A stretch of 58,934 nucleotides of DNA from Klebsormidium nitens (taxonomy: Eukaryota > Streptophyta > Klebsormidiophyceae > Klebsormidiales > Klebsormidiaceae), in assembly GCA_000708835.1 (NCBI GenBank), contig DF237470.1, positions 5,866-64,799 of the forward strand. The letters run 5' to 3'. The notes under the pieces are model-generated. The model worked only from the letters and a program-made list of their open reading frames with translations, ran no database searches and was not told the origin of the DNA. The position numbers and the translations under genes are program-made. This document shows, in pieces, positions 37,701 to 47,345 of the stretch. Each line of letters opens with the position of its first letter. Positions within the stretch are counted from its first letter, which is position 1.

Positions 37701-40700
37701 CGTGGTGCAAACCCTGCACACCATGGCGCGCGCGCGCGGCCGCACGATCGTGCTTACCATCCACCAGCCCAGCTTCAGGTGGGCTCACCTGTTGCAGTTA
37801 TATCGAGCGTGTGTGGGCTTCTTCCCGCTTTCCCCTGCTTAAACTTAGACCCAAGTATCTGCTCCGGATCTCCTTTTGTATGCTGCTTCTTCAGCTTTAT
37901 CTGCGTACGATTTTGAGGCTCACCTTCTGTAATATTACGTGCTGTTTCACCTGAGTGCCTTGATTTCTATGCGCTGCCAACCTTGGTCCCGGAAGACCCA
38001 ATTTGACATCAAGAAATTCTACGCTCTTGTCCATCTTTCCGTTTCATTCCTGCCTACGCTGCCATCTGCTTCCATTCAACTGTTCAAAAGAAGAACTTGA
38101 AGACGGCAACAAGAAAGCATAACCAGTTCTGGAACGTGAACCGCGCTGACCGCCAAACTCCGAGTGATACTTCCGATGATGATCTTCCCAAATCTTTAGT
38201 CACACTCTCCGCTTGCTTGATCGTCCAGGCTTTTGGCGCTCATCGACCGCCTTCTGCTTCTGGCCCGGGGCAGCCCGGTGTACCACGGCCCGACGGCCGG
38301 CCTCGGCGACCATTTCCGCCGTTTCGGCAGGCACGTGGTCGCCCACGTGAACCAACTCGAGTTCGCCCTGGACGTCATTGAGGAGCTGGAGCAGAGCCCG
38401 GAAGGGATCGAACCTTTGGTTGCATTCTCAGTAAGCTGACGTCTGTATCTTTCTCTCACTTTGACATTGACCGAAGTTCCTCTTCTTGACTTGGGTGGTC
38501 TTTTTCGTCGTCCGAAATCGGTCCGGAGGCAGTCCTTTTGATGTCCACTATCACACTCGATTCCCTCGCTTCTCTCCTTATCTCTCAAATCGTCTTCTGT
38601 GATGTGGGTCCATCAAATGGCTAATTGCTGGTCTTTCCGGAAAACAGTTTCACTTTATGCCTGATGAGTACTCTCGTGATCGTCCGGTTGGTTCGTGAAT
38701 CTCTGAGCCACTGACGTCTTGGGTCACTGAGCGCACTGAGTTTCTCATCCCTTTTGGCTCCGGCGCTACTAGCGATCCCAAAACTCGTCACCACCAGGTT
38801 TTGAAGGTGTTATCGCTGTCGAGCTTTTGGTAGAAAAAGCAGACGGTTGGCAGCTCGCAACACTTGACTTTATACCTATCCGTTCGTCGATCAACGCCAG
38901 AAGATCCACCCCTTTCTTCAACCGCAGCGCGCACAGCTGGAGGCCGCGGGGCCCCTCGCGCGCGCCGCGGCCGCGCCGTCCGCGCTCGGCCGGCCGCGCG
39001 CGGACAAGTTCGCGACCTCGTTCGCGTCGCAGCTGTGGGTCCTGTGCGACCGCGGCGCGCGCAATACTCTGCGCACCAAAGAGCTCTTCACCGCGCGGCT
39101 GGTGATCCTGTGCACGTCGAGCTTCATCCTGGGATCGCTCTTCTTCCGCATAGGCTATACGCCGTTCGGCGTCCAGGCGCGGGTGTCGTATATCATATTC
39201 GTCATCTCGAGCATCCTGTTCACGTCGACGCAGACGCTGCCGGTGTTCCTGGAGGAGCGGCTGGTGAGCGCTCGCGCGTGCGCGCCCTACTGGTCGTTTT
39301 TTCAGGCCTCTTTTAAAACTTTGATAAAATTCACAGAGAAGTTGATGAAGATAAAAAGGATCCAGGTTTTCACCATTTCAGAAAATTCACGAGCTTGCAA
39401 AAGGACATAATGAAGATGGGAGTGCGTTCTGCGAAGGGCAGAAATTAGCACAAAGAGGAGTCTTGAGACGTAGACGAGCGAATATTGCGTCCGTAATCTC
39501 AATGACGGAAGGAAAGATGCTGTTTTCTTTTAGACGTGTTTCTGATATCAGTCGTATCAGTAGGACTATTTGCAGTGCACTATTTACAATCTCCATTTAA
39601 CGACGTTAAATAACCACCTAACCGTCTTTCAAGGTGACCTTCTTTGTTGTTTGCCTACAAGACAAAGTTTCCGACGCTTCTATGTACCTGAGTATTTCTT
39701 GCACGAAGCCTTTGGGTCCGGGTGACTGCACGGTTTCGTCGGCTGCGCTTCAAATTCCGCATTCCAAGCGCTTTGACATCGTTGAACTTCTCAGCTCGTC
39801 GATGCGACCATCGTCATCGAATCATCACCGCAACACATTTGCTAACAGAAAAAGAAGAGTGCCTTTGCCGTTTGTCTTGCTCCGCACAGTCTGAGCGAAC
39901 CGGCTGCAATAAGCATTTGCTTGCCTTCCTGCCACTTACCGGCCCTGAATCTTCTGTTACTCTAAAATTCTCAAAGGAAGTGTTTTTGCTTGGTAACCCG
40001 ACTGATTTGCAGACTTGAGTCACTCGTTACTGGGCAAATAATCCGGCTTCAATCCTGTCGCAAGGCTGGCAAACCGCCCATAACCGCCCATAACCGCCCA
40101 CGTCCGCTTACTGCACATCTAATCACTTCTTCATTAGCACACAGCCAGCCCATAAGCAGCCAAGGTAAAGGTCCAAAACATTCTGTTGCTTCGTCCGCAG
40201 ATCTTTGTCCGCGAGACGTCCCGCGGTGCGTACCGGACGTCCGCGTTTGTCGTGGCGCAGCAGCTGGTGTACGCGCCCTTCTTCCTGCTCCTCGCCGTCG
40301 CATTCTGCGCCATCTCCTACTTCATGGTACGCGCCGGCACGCGCGCGCGCCTCCCCCGGCGCTCTCTCTTAATCTGGTCGGCACGGGCGTTCTTCTCGGA
40401 CAATGATGCATGCAACAGACAATTGGTCCCAATTTTAGTTTGAATGAGGGTTATGTTTGAGTCACGTAACTGTAAAGCAAGTCCTTGTTTGAGTCGCTGT
40501 TCCAGCGCGTGCTCCTGCTTGAATTACTTACACTAAACTACTGTCGAGGATGTGGAAGCCGGTCAGACATGATCATGGCCTTCTGAAACGGAACAAGCAG
40601 CTTGAACGTGGACGTTCATTTTCTCAACCAGAACAAAGAAAAGACGGGTTGTTTCAGCGATAGAGGGTCTTGAACAGCGAGAATTCAAGCAGCAGATGAA

Positions 40701-42378
40701 CATACGCTATTTGAACAGGGCAGCTATTGTACTGCTGCTCCTTTGTCAATACCAGCACCAAACCCTCGGTCACCCAAACAGGAGCCGCACCGTCCCTATC
40801 TGACCCTTCCGTTCCGGTTCCGTGAAGAGCAGGTGGGCATGGCGGCCGGAACGGAGCACCCTCTATTACTATAAAACCAAACGGCACCGTCCCTGTCTGA
40901 CCCTTCCGTTCCGGTTCCGCTGACTGCAGGTGGGCATGGCGGCCGGAACGGAGCCGTTCCTCTTCTTCGTCCTCTCGGTGTGGCTGGTCCTCATCGTGGC
41001 GAACACGTTTGTGCTCTTCTGGGGCGCGGTTGTGCCGAACGTCATCAGAGGAAACATCCTGGTCTTCTACGCCACCGCCTACTTCTGGCTGCTCTCCGGC
41101 TTTTTCACACCGCTGTGAGCGCGCACCCCTTTGGTTGTGTAATTTTTTTTCCGAGGGAACGGTCTTCTCCACTACGGCCTACTTCTGGCTGCTCTAGTCC
41201 GGCCTTTTTCACACCGCTGTGAGCGCGCATCCTTTTGGTCGTGTGAAACCGGGCCTTCCGAAGGAACGGCATTTTCAATTACGGCCTACTTCTGGCTGCT
41301 TTCCGACTTTTCACAACGCTGTGAGCGCGCACCCCCTTGGTTGTGTTAAAACTTCCGTAGGAACCGGTGGCTATTGCTACCCTCTGCTGGTTCCGTTAGT
41401 GTTCGGGTAGGCGTTGAACACAGCGCTTCGGACTTAGATAAGCGTAGAACGGGTATGGAAGCTCCTTGAAGAACCATCAGACGGTTCTTCTTCGCGATGC
41501 TATGCATTCCACGGAAGTTCGGTTTTCTGGCACCCTTGGAAGGAGATTTCACACCGTTCATCTTCTTTGCCAAGAAGTTTTCGGCATGTGATTGGCTGTT
41601 CTCGTTTCCCACGCTTTCTCGAATTCGACTTCATCCAATCCAGAAGCCGGCCTTGATGTGAGCACCTAATCTGGTTTGCCTCCATCTAAAACTAAAATAA
41701 TCCAACGAAGGTCACTCGACCAAGATTCCGCAACGCTGGTGCATCATAGGAGGATTGAACCACTACTTGGACATTTGGAAGAGAAGGGGAAGTTACGAAC
41801 ATCCAGAGGCCTTGATGCCCTTTCTATTCACAAGTAGCTGGTTGTGGTTCGCTTCGACGTCCTTCAACCCAGATACTTGTTAAACCTAGCCAACGTTGCT
41901 CAGTATGCGAGCTTTTTGTCGGCGTAAAGTCCCCGCCTGACCCTTTTATCATCCGCTCCCCCAGGCAAACTATTCCCTGGTATTGGATCTAGCTACATCA
42001 CATTTTCACAGTTTGCAAGGTCGTTTACTTCCATAACCTTTCCGTCTGACCCCCCTTATTTTTCGCCGTCATCCCAGGCAAACCATTCCATGGTACTGGA
42101 TCTGGGCGCACTACATCTCCACGTTCAAGTACCCGCTGGAGATGTTGCTCGAGAACGAGTTCCATGCGCCCGGGGTAACGAACCGGTGCTTCGACGGTGT
42201 AAATGACGGCCTGGTTACACCTAACTGTACTTTAACCCCGGGGGACATCCTCGGGGGGCTCAAAGCCGGGGGAGTGCATAAGTGGGTGAACACGGGGATC
42301 TACGTCGCGTTTTTCTTTGCGTATAGCTTCTTCTTTTACTTGATGCTGCTCAGGCAGACAAACAAGACTAGGAAGTGA
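34709..42378 (+). CDS. ABCG-subfamily half-transporter
   Basis: Ten exons join in frame to 655 residues: 34709-34897, 35624-35857, 36466-36633, 37245-37318, 37653-37778, 38229-38430, 38901-39263, 40201-40326, 40930-41114 and 42078-42378. The nucleotide-binding domain comes first, as in ABCG half-transporters. Walker A is GPSGAGKST (95-103). The Q-loop Gln is residue 141, at the exon 2/3 junction. The signature is ISGGEKRR (201-208), Walker B is LFLDEPTSG (222-230), and the switch His is 259 in TIHQPS. Six membrane spans follow from residue 390 on, two in exon 7, one in exon 8, two in exon 9 and one in exon 10. All catalytic motifs are intact. Such proteins dimerise to export lipids, cutin or wax precursors, or hormones; the substrate here is unknown. 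Copies of exon edges lie in several introns. Confidence 0.92.
36340..36420 (+). repeat. Degenerate CCATAACCGTCC repeats in ABCG intron 2
   Basis: About six imperfect units of CATAACCGTC or CATAACCATC lie 45 bases before the exon 3 acceptor. A related run, CATAACCGCC repeated, lies in intron 7 at 40076-40100. They are simple local amplifications with no evident function. Confidence 0.45.
36727..36757 (+). pseudogene. Copy of the 3' end and donor of ABCG exon 3
   Basis: ACGCGTATTGGGAATGAGAA followed by CGTG repeats the end of exon 3 (ACGCGCATCGGGAATGAGAG, CGTG), about 118 bases downstream. A GTGGGA sits where the real donor GTGAGT lies. It is a short, partly decayed duplicate inside the intron. 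Confidence 0.5.
40072..40105 (+). repeat. Three-unit CATAACCGCC tandem repeat
   Basis: Three adjacent units of CATAACCGCC with small changes lie in ABCG intron 7, about 100 bases before exon 8. The motif resembles the run in intron 2 of the same gene. Confidence 0.5.
40784..40857 (+). pseudogene. Copy of the intron end and 5' edge of ABCG exon 9
   Basis: About 70 bases here match 40886-40958 at above 90% by eye. They include CTGACCCTTCCGTTCCGGTT, an AG acceptor and the first coding bases GTGGGCATGGCGGCCGGAAC. After GGAGC the copy departs from the exon. It keeps a potential acceptor 100 bases upstream of the real one, but no open exon follows. Confidence 0.75.
41061..41345 (+). repeat. Three tandem copies spanning the exon 9 donor of ABCG
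   Basis: The segment GCCTACTTCTGGCTGCTC, then TTTTTCACACCGCTGTGAGC, occurs as the real exon end (41061-41142). It is repeated near 41161-41245 and 41279-41345, with spacing of 100 and 107 bases. Each copy keeps a GTGAGC donor. Copy two has an in-frame TAG and copy three has small deletions. The repeat unit runs from inside the exon to beyond the splice site. Confidence 0.8.
41925..41996 (+). pseudogene. Copy of the intron end and 5' edge of ABCG exon 10
   Basis: CCCAGGCAAACTATTCCCTG and the bases around it repeat the acceptor and start of exon 10 (CCCAGGCAAACCATTCCATG at 42073-42092), about 114 bases upstream. The pyrimidine tract with CTGACCC is also copied. The reading frame decays after about 30 coding bases. 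Confidence 0.7.
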
Positions 42379-43133
42379 GACTCGGTGGATGAGTTGGGAA
42401 GCAGTCTAAGGAAGTACGAAAAGATACTGGAACATTGGAGAGGACGATTGCCGCTAGAAGCATACACAGCAGTCAGTCTTTGTACAAGCCATCCAGTGAC
42501 CATTACATCCTAGTCTTTACAAAGTAGCTGACGGGCGTACTCGCTAGACTAGTACTAGGGCTGGACTATATTCTCAGCATACACCTGTGGCCGTTTGCTA
42601 AAGTTGTGACTTGTAGCTTCTCCTTGTAAAACTCCTTCGAGCTCACTTTGTTTGATTAGTAGGATCTCATCATAATTGGCTTCCTTCGAAACCTTTCAAA
42701 AGACCATAGGAGCTCTCCCTTCAAATTGTCGGATTCGGTTTCCATTTGCAGTACGTGACGTGCTCGTTGATACAGCTGAAGCTTGTCAACATTTTAGTTG
42801 GCTTGCAAAATGTGTCTAGGCAATTGGCCCGCACAGTTCTCGAACCGTTTTGATATATATGATGATCCCGTGGTGCTGGATGCCGTGCGTTTGACTTTTT
42901 GATGCTGGCATGATTGGGCTGAATCCGCAGCGCGCGGGTGGATGCGCGCTGACCAGCGCGCGCGGGGTGAGTTTCGGGTCCACAATCCAGCCTCTCTAGT
43001 CCAGCAAATAATAAGACTACTGCGAAGCTCCCGTCTGCAGATTCTAGCATTTCTTCGGCGTTCTGAAAACGCACACTGACAATGTCTGACCTGCACCTTA
43101 GAGTGACAAGACGCGTCTGAAAGCTCTGGTTGA

Positions 43134-43745
43134 TCATCCGCTGGAATCAATAAATCTAAAGCCCAGGCCAGAGAGAAACCGCAGTAGCTGCACTTTGTAG
43201 AGATTCTCCTGGCAGTAGCCGCCGCTCCGGGCAGCGGCGACGGGACGGGGCTCAAAAAGTTGCCGGAGGCACAACTGCCGCCGGTCATCGTCCCGAAGCA
43301 GCCGCACCAGTGCCGGTCTTGGCGCACTGGGCTGGGGGTAGCGGGGGCAGACTGCAAGTGTCAAGAACGGGATGCGTGACGTCAGGGCTACAGCCTTTGA
43401 CACCGCAGGAGGCTTGTTGTTATGAAGGAAACAAAAAGTGCCCTCAGCGAAGGGAACAAGTACGAGCTGGACTATGTGGATGTATACCGTTGCCTCCTCC
43501 TGATCCTCCCAACAGTGAACCCTTGAGGTCTGGTGCTGCGTGGACATGATGAGAAGTTTCTGAACATAGTGCAGCCCAATTCGAAGCTTCTTCTTAAGGT
43601 CTGTACCTCGGTCTGTACAACTTATCCAGGATGACGCCCCCGATAAGTTAAGGAAAGAAAGATTGAGGGCATGATCCTCGTGGCCATCCGGTTCCATCCG
43701 GTTACTCCGTTTCCCTGAGCTGGTCCCGGAATGTTGAGTCATCAA
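43134..43745 (-). CDS. Doubtful open frame, unknown
   Basis: A 203-codon minus-strand frame, whose GC-rich last 210 bases are preceded by a good acceptor (CACTTGCAG near 43347). Two overlapping frames stay open here, one Cys-rich and one Arg/Leu-rich, so the coding frame is unclear. I recognise no domain. It could be the last exon of an orphan gene, a gene remnant or chance. It ends just beyond the 3' side of ABCG, on the opposite strand. Confidence 0.2.
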   Translation of the reverse strand: MMTQHSGTSSGKRSNRMEPDGHEDHALNLSFLNLSGASSWISCTDRGTDLKKKLRIGLHYVQKLLIMSTQHQTSRVHCWEDQEEATVYIHIVQLVLVPFAEGTFCFLHNNKPPAVSKAVALTSRIPFLTLAVCPRYPQPSAPRPALVRLLRDDDRRQLCLRQLFEPRPVAAARSGGYCQENLYKVQLLRFLSGLGFRFIDSSG

Positions 43746-44187
43746 GAAGTTCCGAAGTTGAAGTCAACAAGCCGCGTCACTCGGTGCATTGACCACGATC
43801 ACTGCGCATCCTGACGGGGCGTACTATAGTACAATAAGCCGGGATCTTGTCCACTCGGACCAAGTTCGGGGCTCGTTCGGGGCGAACTGACAGCCCTAAG
43901 TAGGACTTTGAGCAGCGCCGGCAAGCTTGCCGCGTTTGATTAGATTACTAAGACAACTCGGAGTTCGTCGAGTGAATATTGATCGATGTGCATTGCACCC
44001 CATCTGGCATGTTGCGTAAAGAAACTCCTGCAATTCAATGCGGTACTGAGCAGTGCAGATCGGATCATTCAGTCGTCGCTAACTTGCATCTCGTACGCGT
44101 GCCAGAATGCTACCCGAGTACCTCGAAATTGCCCCAAATCAGTCCGGACTCCGGACCCCGAAAACGTAAGATTAAGGACGCATTGAC

Positions 44188-44934
44188 GTGGTAGGACGGT
44201 AATTCAGCCAGAAAAGAGGGTTTCTAGGGTTTGAAGGGGCGTAACTTGGTCATAACGTGGTCAAATCGAGTCCCGTCTTTTGCATCTTTCGGGGGGGACC
44301 AAGGAGGCCCCCTCGAGCACTCTGGGACCACCTCGAACTCACTGACGACTTGTCGAGGAAAGTCTGAAGTTGAGGAAGTTTGAACATTTACCCCCCTACA
44401 TGAACCCTTGGCCGTCAGAAAAACGAAATGATAGAATTCTCATTGACCCCCCTAAAACTGAATCGGGGCAAGCTGGGATGTCTATCGAACGGTTAAATCA
44501 CAATATTGACGAAAATGTGCACCGTTAATGGTCAAAACTCCCAGCTTATATGCTCAAAATGGTTTTTTCTCAGGTTGTTGACCAGGTATGTTCCCCTGGC
44601 GGTGCACATTTCCGTCAGATTTTTTTTGGAAAAATGTTTTTGACATCCCAGCTTGCCCCGAAGGTGATTTCCTCTTGTTCGAAGGAAATTTATCGTGGCA
44701 GTTGACAGGCAGAAAATCCAATGGAAATACCCCTTTGAACCAGGTTGTTTGGAGTTGGCAGGGTTTCTCAGACTGACCCAAACTACTTCGAGGTGGTTAG
44801 AGGAGCTTCGAGAGGACCCCGAGGGTGTCTCGAAGCCATTGGAGAAGACGAAACCTGATTTGGTTTAGTTTTGAACATTCTATGAACCAGAACGTAAACC
44901 AGGGTCAATCCAACCTGAATTACCGTCCTACCAC
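44188..44934. mobile_element. Foldback/MITE-like element with nested inverted repeats
   Basis: The ends form a perfect 20-bp terminal inverted repeat, GTGGTAGGACGGTAATTCAG at 44188-44207 and its complement at 44915-44934. Inside is a perfect 20-bp pair (44463-44482 with 44642-44661) and a 17-bp pair with one mismatch (44508-44524 with 44600-44616). All three pairs share one centre at about 44562, so the whole 747 bases can fold into one imperfect hairpin. A TA lies four bases inside each end and could be the target duplication. No transposase frame is present, so it is non-autonomous. Confidence 0.75.
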
Positions 44935-45067
44935 CGCAGTGCGACGCAGTGCGATCTTGTACACTATATCTTTGCCCTCTGGGCTACCGAAAGAAAAGAA
45001 AGGTATACCGAAAGAAACCATCTATAAGCTGACCCTCATATCATGCACTGCATGTACCGTACCTGAT

Positions 45068-45327
45068 ATACCGTACCAGCGTTTAATTTCGTTTTTAATT
45101 AAATAATCATTTGGGCTGCCGAAAATTTTTGAAAAAGTATTCATTCGATGACGAAAAGGTCGAATAGAAAAAATGGGCGTTAAAGGCTGGTAATGGTTCG
45201 TTTTAGCAGAGGAATGCTACTTTTACGAAATGTTGGAAATATATAAATCACTCCGCCGAAATGTCAGATCGATTCGAAATTAATTATTTGGCACCCAGAC
45301 CGACGAAATTAAACGCTGGTACGGTAT
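45068..45327. mobile_element. MITE, 260 bp, with 24-bp terminal inverted repeats
   Basis: The left end reads ATACCGTACCAGCGTTTAAT plus TTCG (45068-45091), and the right end is its perfect complement (45304-45327). The interior is AT-rich and non-coding. A TA two bases in from each edge could be the duplicated target site, as in Tc1/mariner-type MITEs. It is distinct in sequence from the larger element to its left. Confidence 0.75.
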
Positions 45328-45369
45328 CATGGGAGGACATTGCGGGCGCGGGGCGGCCGCCTCGTACTG

Positions 45370-45600
45370 GTCGTAAGTATACGGTACGTACGGTATACGT
45401 ACCGGTACCCTAGCGACTAGCTGGTCAGGTTTATCAGTGGACCATGATTGTGAGCAAAGTTGGCACCGTAGGCAGTACAGCAGTACTACCTACGGGTGGA
45501 AGTTACTAGTACTGCAATACTACAGTACCGTAGTTGTACAGCACTACACAAAAACCATGGCGTCACCCTGAGTGCTATTACCGGTAGTACCGTACACGTT
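45370..45600. repeat. GTAC-rich palindromic stretch
   Basis: Many overlapping units of GTAC, CGGTAC, CAGTACTA and TACCGTA make the stretch locally self-complementary, for example TACGTACGGTATACGTACCG. It begins about 40 bases after the 260-bp MITE, whose ends also carry GGTACGG. No coding frame was found. Confidence 0.45.
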
Positions 45601-45830
45601 GTGTGGTGAATACCGTATCTTTGGATGCATGCTGAATCCTGATCATGTCGATTGAAAGACAGACTGTCACAGGGATATTCTTGGTCACAGTCAACGACGT
45701 CGGCGCAGCACTTTCCTCCCCCAGCATGGCGTCTACTTTGGGTTGAGAGCTCATTCAGCTGGACTATCAAACCTGTGGGACGTTTATGGGCAAGATCATA
45801 TCTTACTATATGTATATTGCACATTGAGGT

Positions 45831-46348
45831 GAGAGCTCAGGCGTTCCCCTTCAGGATGTCCCGCGTTTCGCATTCCTTCGCTGGTTGCATTCTGATTCCC
45901 TCGCGATTGCATCAAAACCCTTGCCTGGTTTCTGAATCCTCTTTAGCTGTTGAACATTGCAACTAGTCTTTTGGGTCTTGATGATTTGTCAGCAAGAGAG
46001 CTCAGGCGTTCCCCTTCAGGATGTCCCGCGGTGCATAATGCTGCCAGGCTGCTCGTTTCCTTGCTGGTTGCCTTTTGATTTCCTTGTAATTGCATCAAAA
46101 CGCTTGCCGGCTACTTGAATCCTCTTCAGCTGCAACTATCAATTAGTCTTTCGGGCTTTGAAAATTTGTCAGAGAGCTCAAGCGGTCCCCTTCAGGATCT
46201 CCTATGGTGCATTATGTGCGGCTGCCAGGTTGTCGCTGGTTGCATTTTGATTTCTTCGTGATTGCATCAAAACCCTTGCCTATCTTCTGAATCCGCTTCA
46301 GCTGCAATAATGCAATTAGTTTTTGGGCTTTGTTGATCTGTCAGCGAG
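45831..46348 (+). repeat. Three-copy tandem repeat of about 165-177 bp
   Basis: Copies start at 45831, 45996 and 46172, each with GAGAGCTCAGGCGTTCCCCT or a close variant. Each continues through CTGGTTGC, ATTGCATCAAAACCCTTGCC, a TGAATCC block and TTAGTCTTTTGGG, and ends in TTTGTCAG. Copies differ by substitutions and small insertions. The array ends about 440 bases upstream of the LRR-patatin start, so it may lie in the promoter. Confidence 0.8.
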
Positions 46349-46786
46349 TATGTGGCATCATATCACTGTTTGAACATCTGCTTTGGATTTGGAGTGGGCC
46401 CCCATTCGCGTAACCCGATCCGTGCTGATTAGGCCGGCCAGGGATACATAAGCTGATCACATGAAGTAACTCCTGTCTTCCTTACATTCATGTTCACATG
46501 TACAGGATTTTACTCAATGTGTCTACATTGCGCATTTTATGGAGTGTCCAGACTGGAAGAGCAGGCAGGGGAAGGGTGACTGAGTAAGTTGATGACTTAG
46601 CTTGCTTCCACCTGTTTGAGTCCTTGCCGCAAGTGAAATGAAGGAGATCGATACGGATTCTTCAAAAATGCATCGAATGCAACACGATCATAGCATGCTG
46701 GATGCAAGTCGAGTTGACTGTGTTGTGTGTCCTTTCACAAGATGTTGACATGCATTTCGGTTGCAGGTCTTATCCTTCTTGGCACC

Positions 46787-47345
46787 ATGGCTGGCAATGA
46801 CCAGGCCGGCGTTGACATACAACCTCTATTGCTGAAGATAGCAGACGGAGAGCTGCTGAGCCCCGAGAAGCAGGCGGAGTTAGATGGCCTCATTCCAAGG
46901 GTCTCGGAGTTGCGCCTGGGAAGACTTTACGAGCTCGAGCTGGATGTGAGGCCTCTGGCAGGGGTTCTAGGCCGAATGGAGGGGCTGACCTTGCTGCAAC
47001 TAGTTGGAAACAACACTGACTCCGGGGCTCTGACCGAGGCGGTGGGCAGGTTGTCGAAACTCAGCTCCCTGAGCCTGGTGAAGATTGGGGCCTTAGGCGC
47101 AAGGGAGCTGGCGGGTGCGCTGAGCAAGATCACAGGGCTAGCTTTGCTGGACCTAGCACACAACCACATTGGGGCCGAGGCCGCGAGGGCCCTAGCGGGA
47201 CCGCTGAGCAAGATTACAGGTCTGACCTCGCTGAACCTGAATTGCAACTTTATGGGGGTCGACGGCGCGAGGGCCCTAGGGGGAAGGCTGGGCCAGATGA
47301 CGGGGCTGACCTCGCTGAGCCTCTCCTATAATGACAAGCGCGCGA
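46787..47345 (+). CDS. Leucine-rich-repeat segment preceding the patatin domain
   Basis: The ATG at 46787 has a strong context (ACCATGG) and follows a TTGCAG that may end a 5'-UTR intron. The frame gives about 185 residues: an acidic helical start, then four to five LRR units of about 28 residues with the pattern L..LxxLxLxxN. Examples are LSKITGLTSLNLNCN and LGQMTGLTSLSLSYN. The frame fails at about 47340, in what should be the next LRR. The following 50 bases read as LRR-like helix (AREAVERVKALL) in a second frame, which soon stops, and the patatin domain is in the third frame. No GT-AG intron of suitable length restores it. So this is either a damaged LRR-patatin fusion or an assembly with base errors. 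Confidence 0.65.

Larger units (their letters stand above)
42379..46786. other. Repeat-rich intergenic region between ABCG and LRR-patatin
   Basis: Apart from a doubtful minus-strand open frame at 43134-43745, no gene is visible over 4.4 kb. The region contains two MITE-like inverted-repeat elements (44188-44934 and 45068-45327), a GTAC-rich palindromic stretch (45370-45600) and a three-copy tandem array (45831-46348) next to the LRR-patatin promoter. Confidence 0.6.

Noticed and set aside
45831-46348. CRISPR array
   Set aside because: The units are long, diverged and directly adjacent without unique spacers, in a nuclear eukaryotic context.
46742-46786. Earlier ATG giving a signal-peptide-like start for the LRR protein
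   Set aside because: A TTGCAG acceptor lies between it and the ATG at 46787, which has a much better start context. The upstream part is more likely 5' untranslated.
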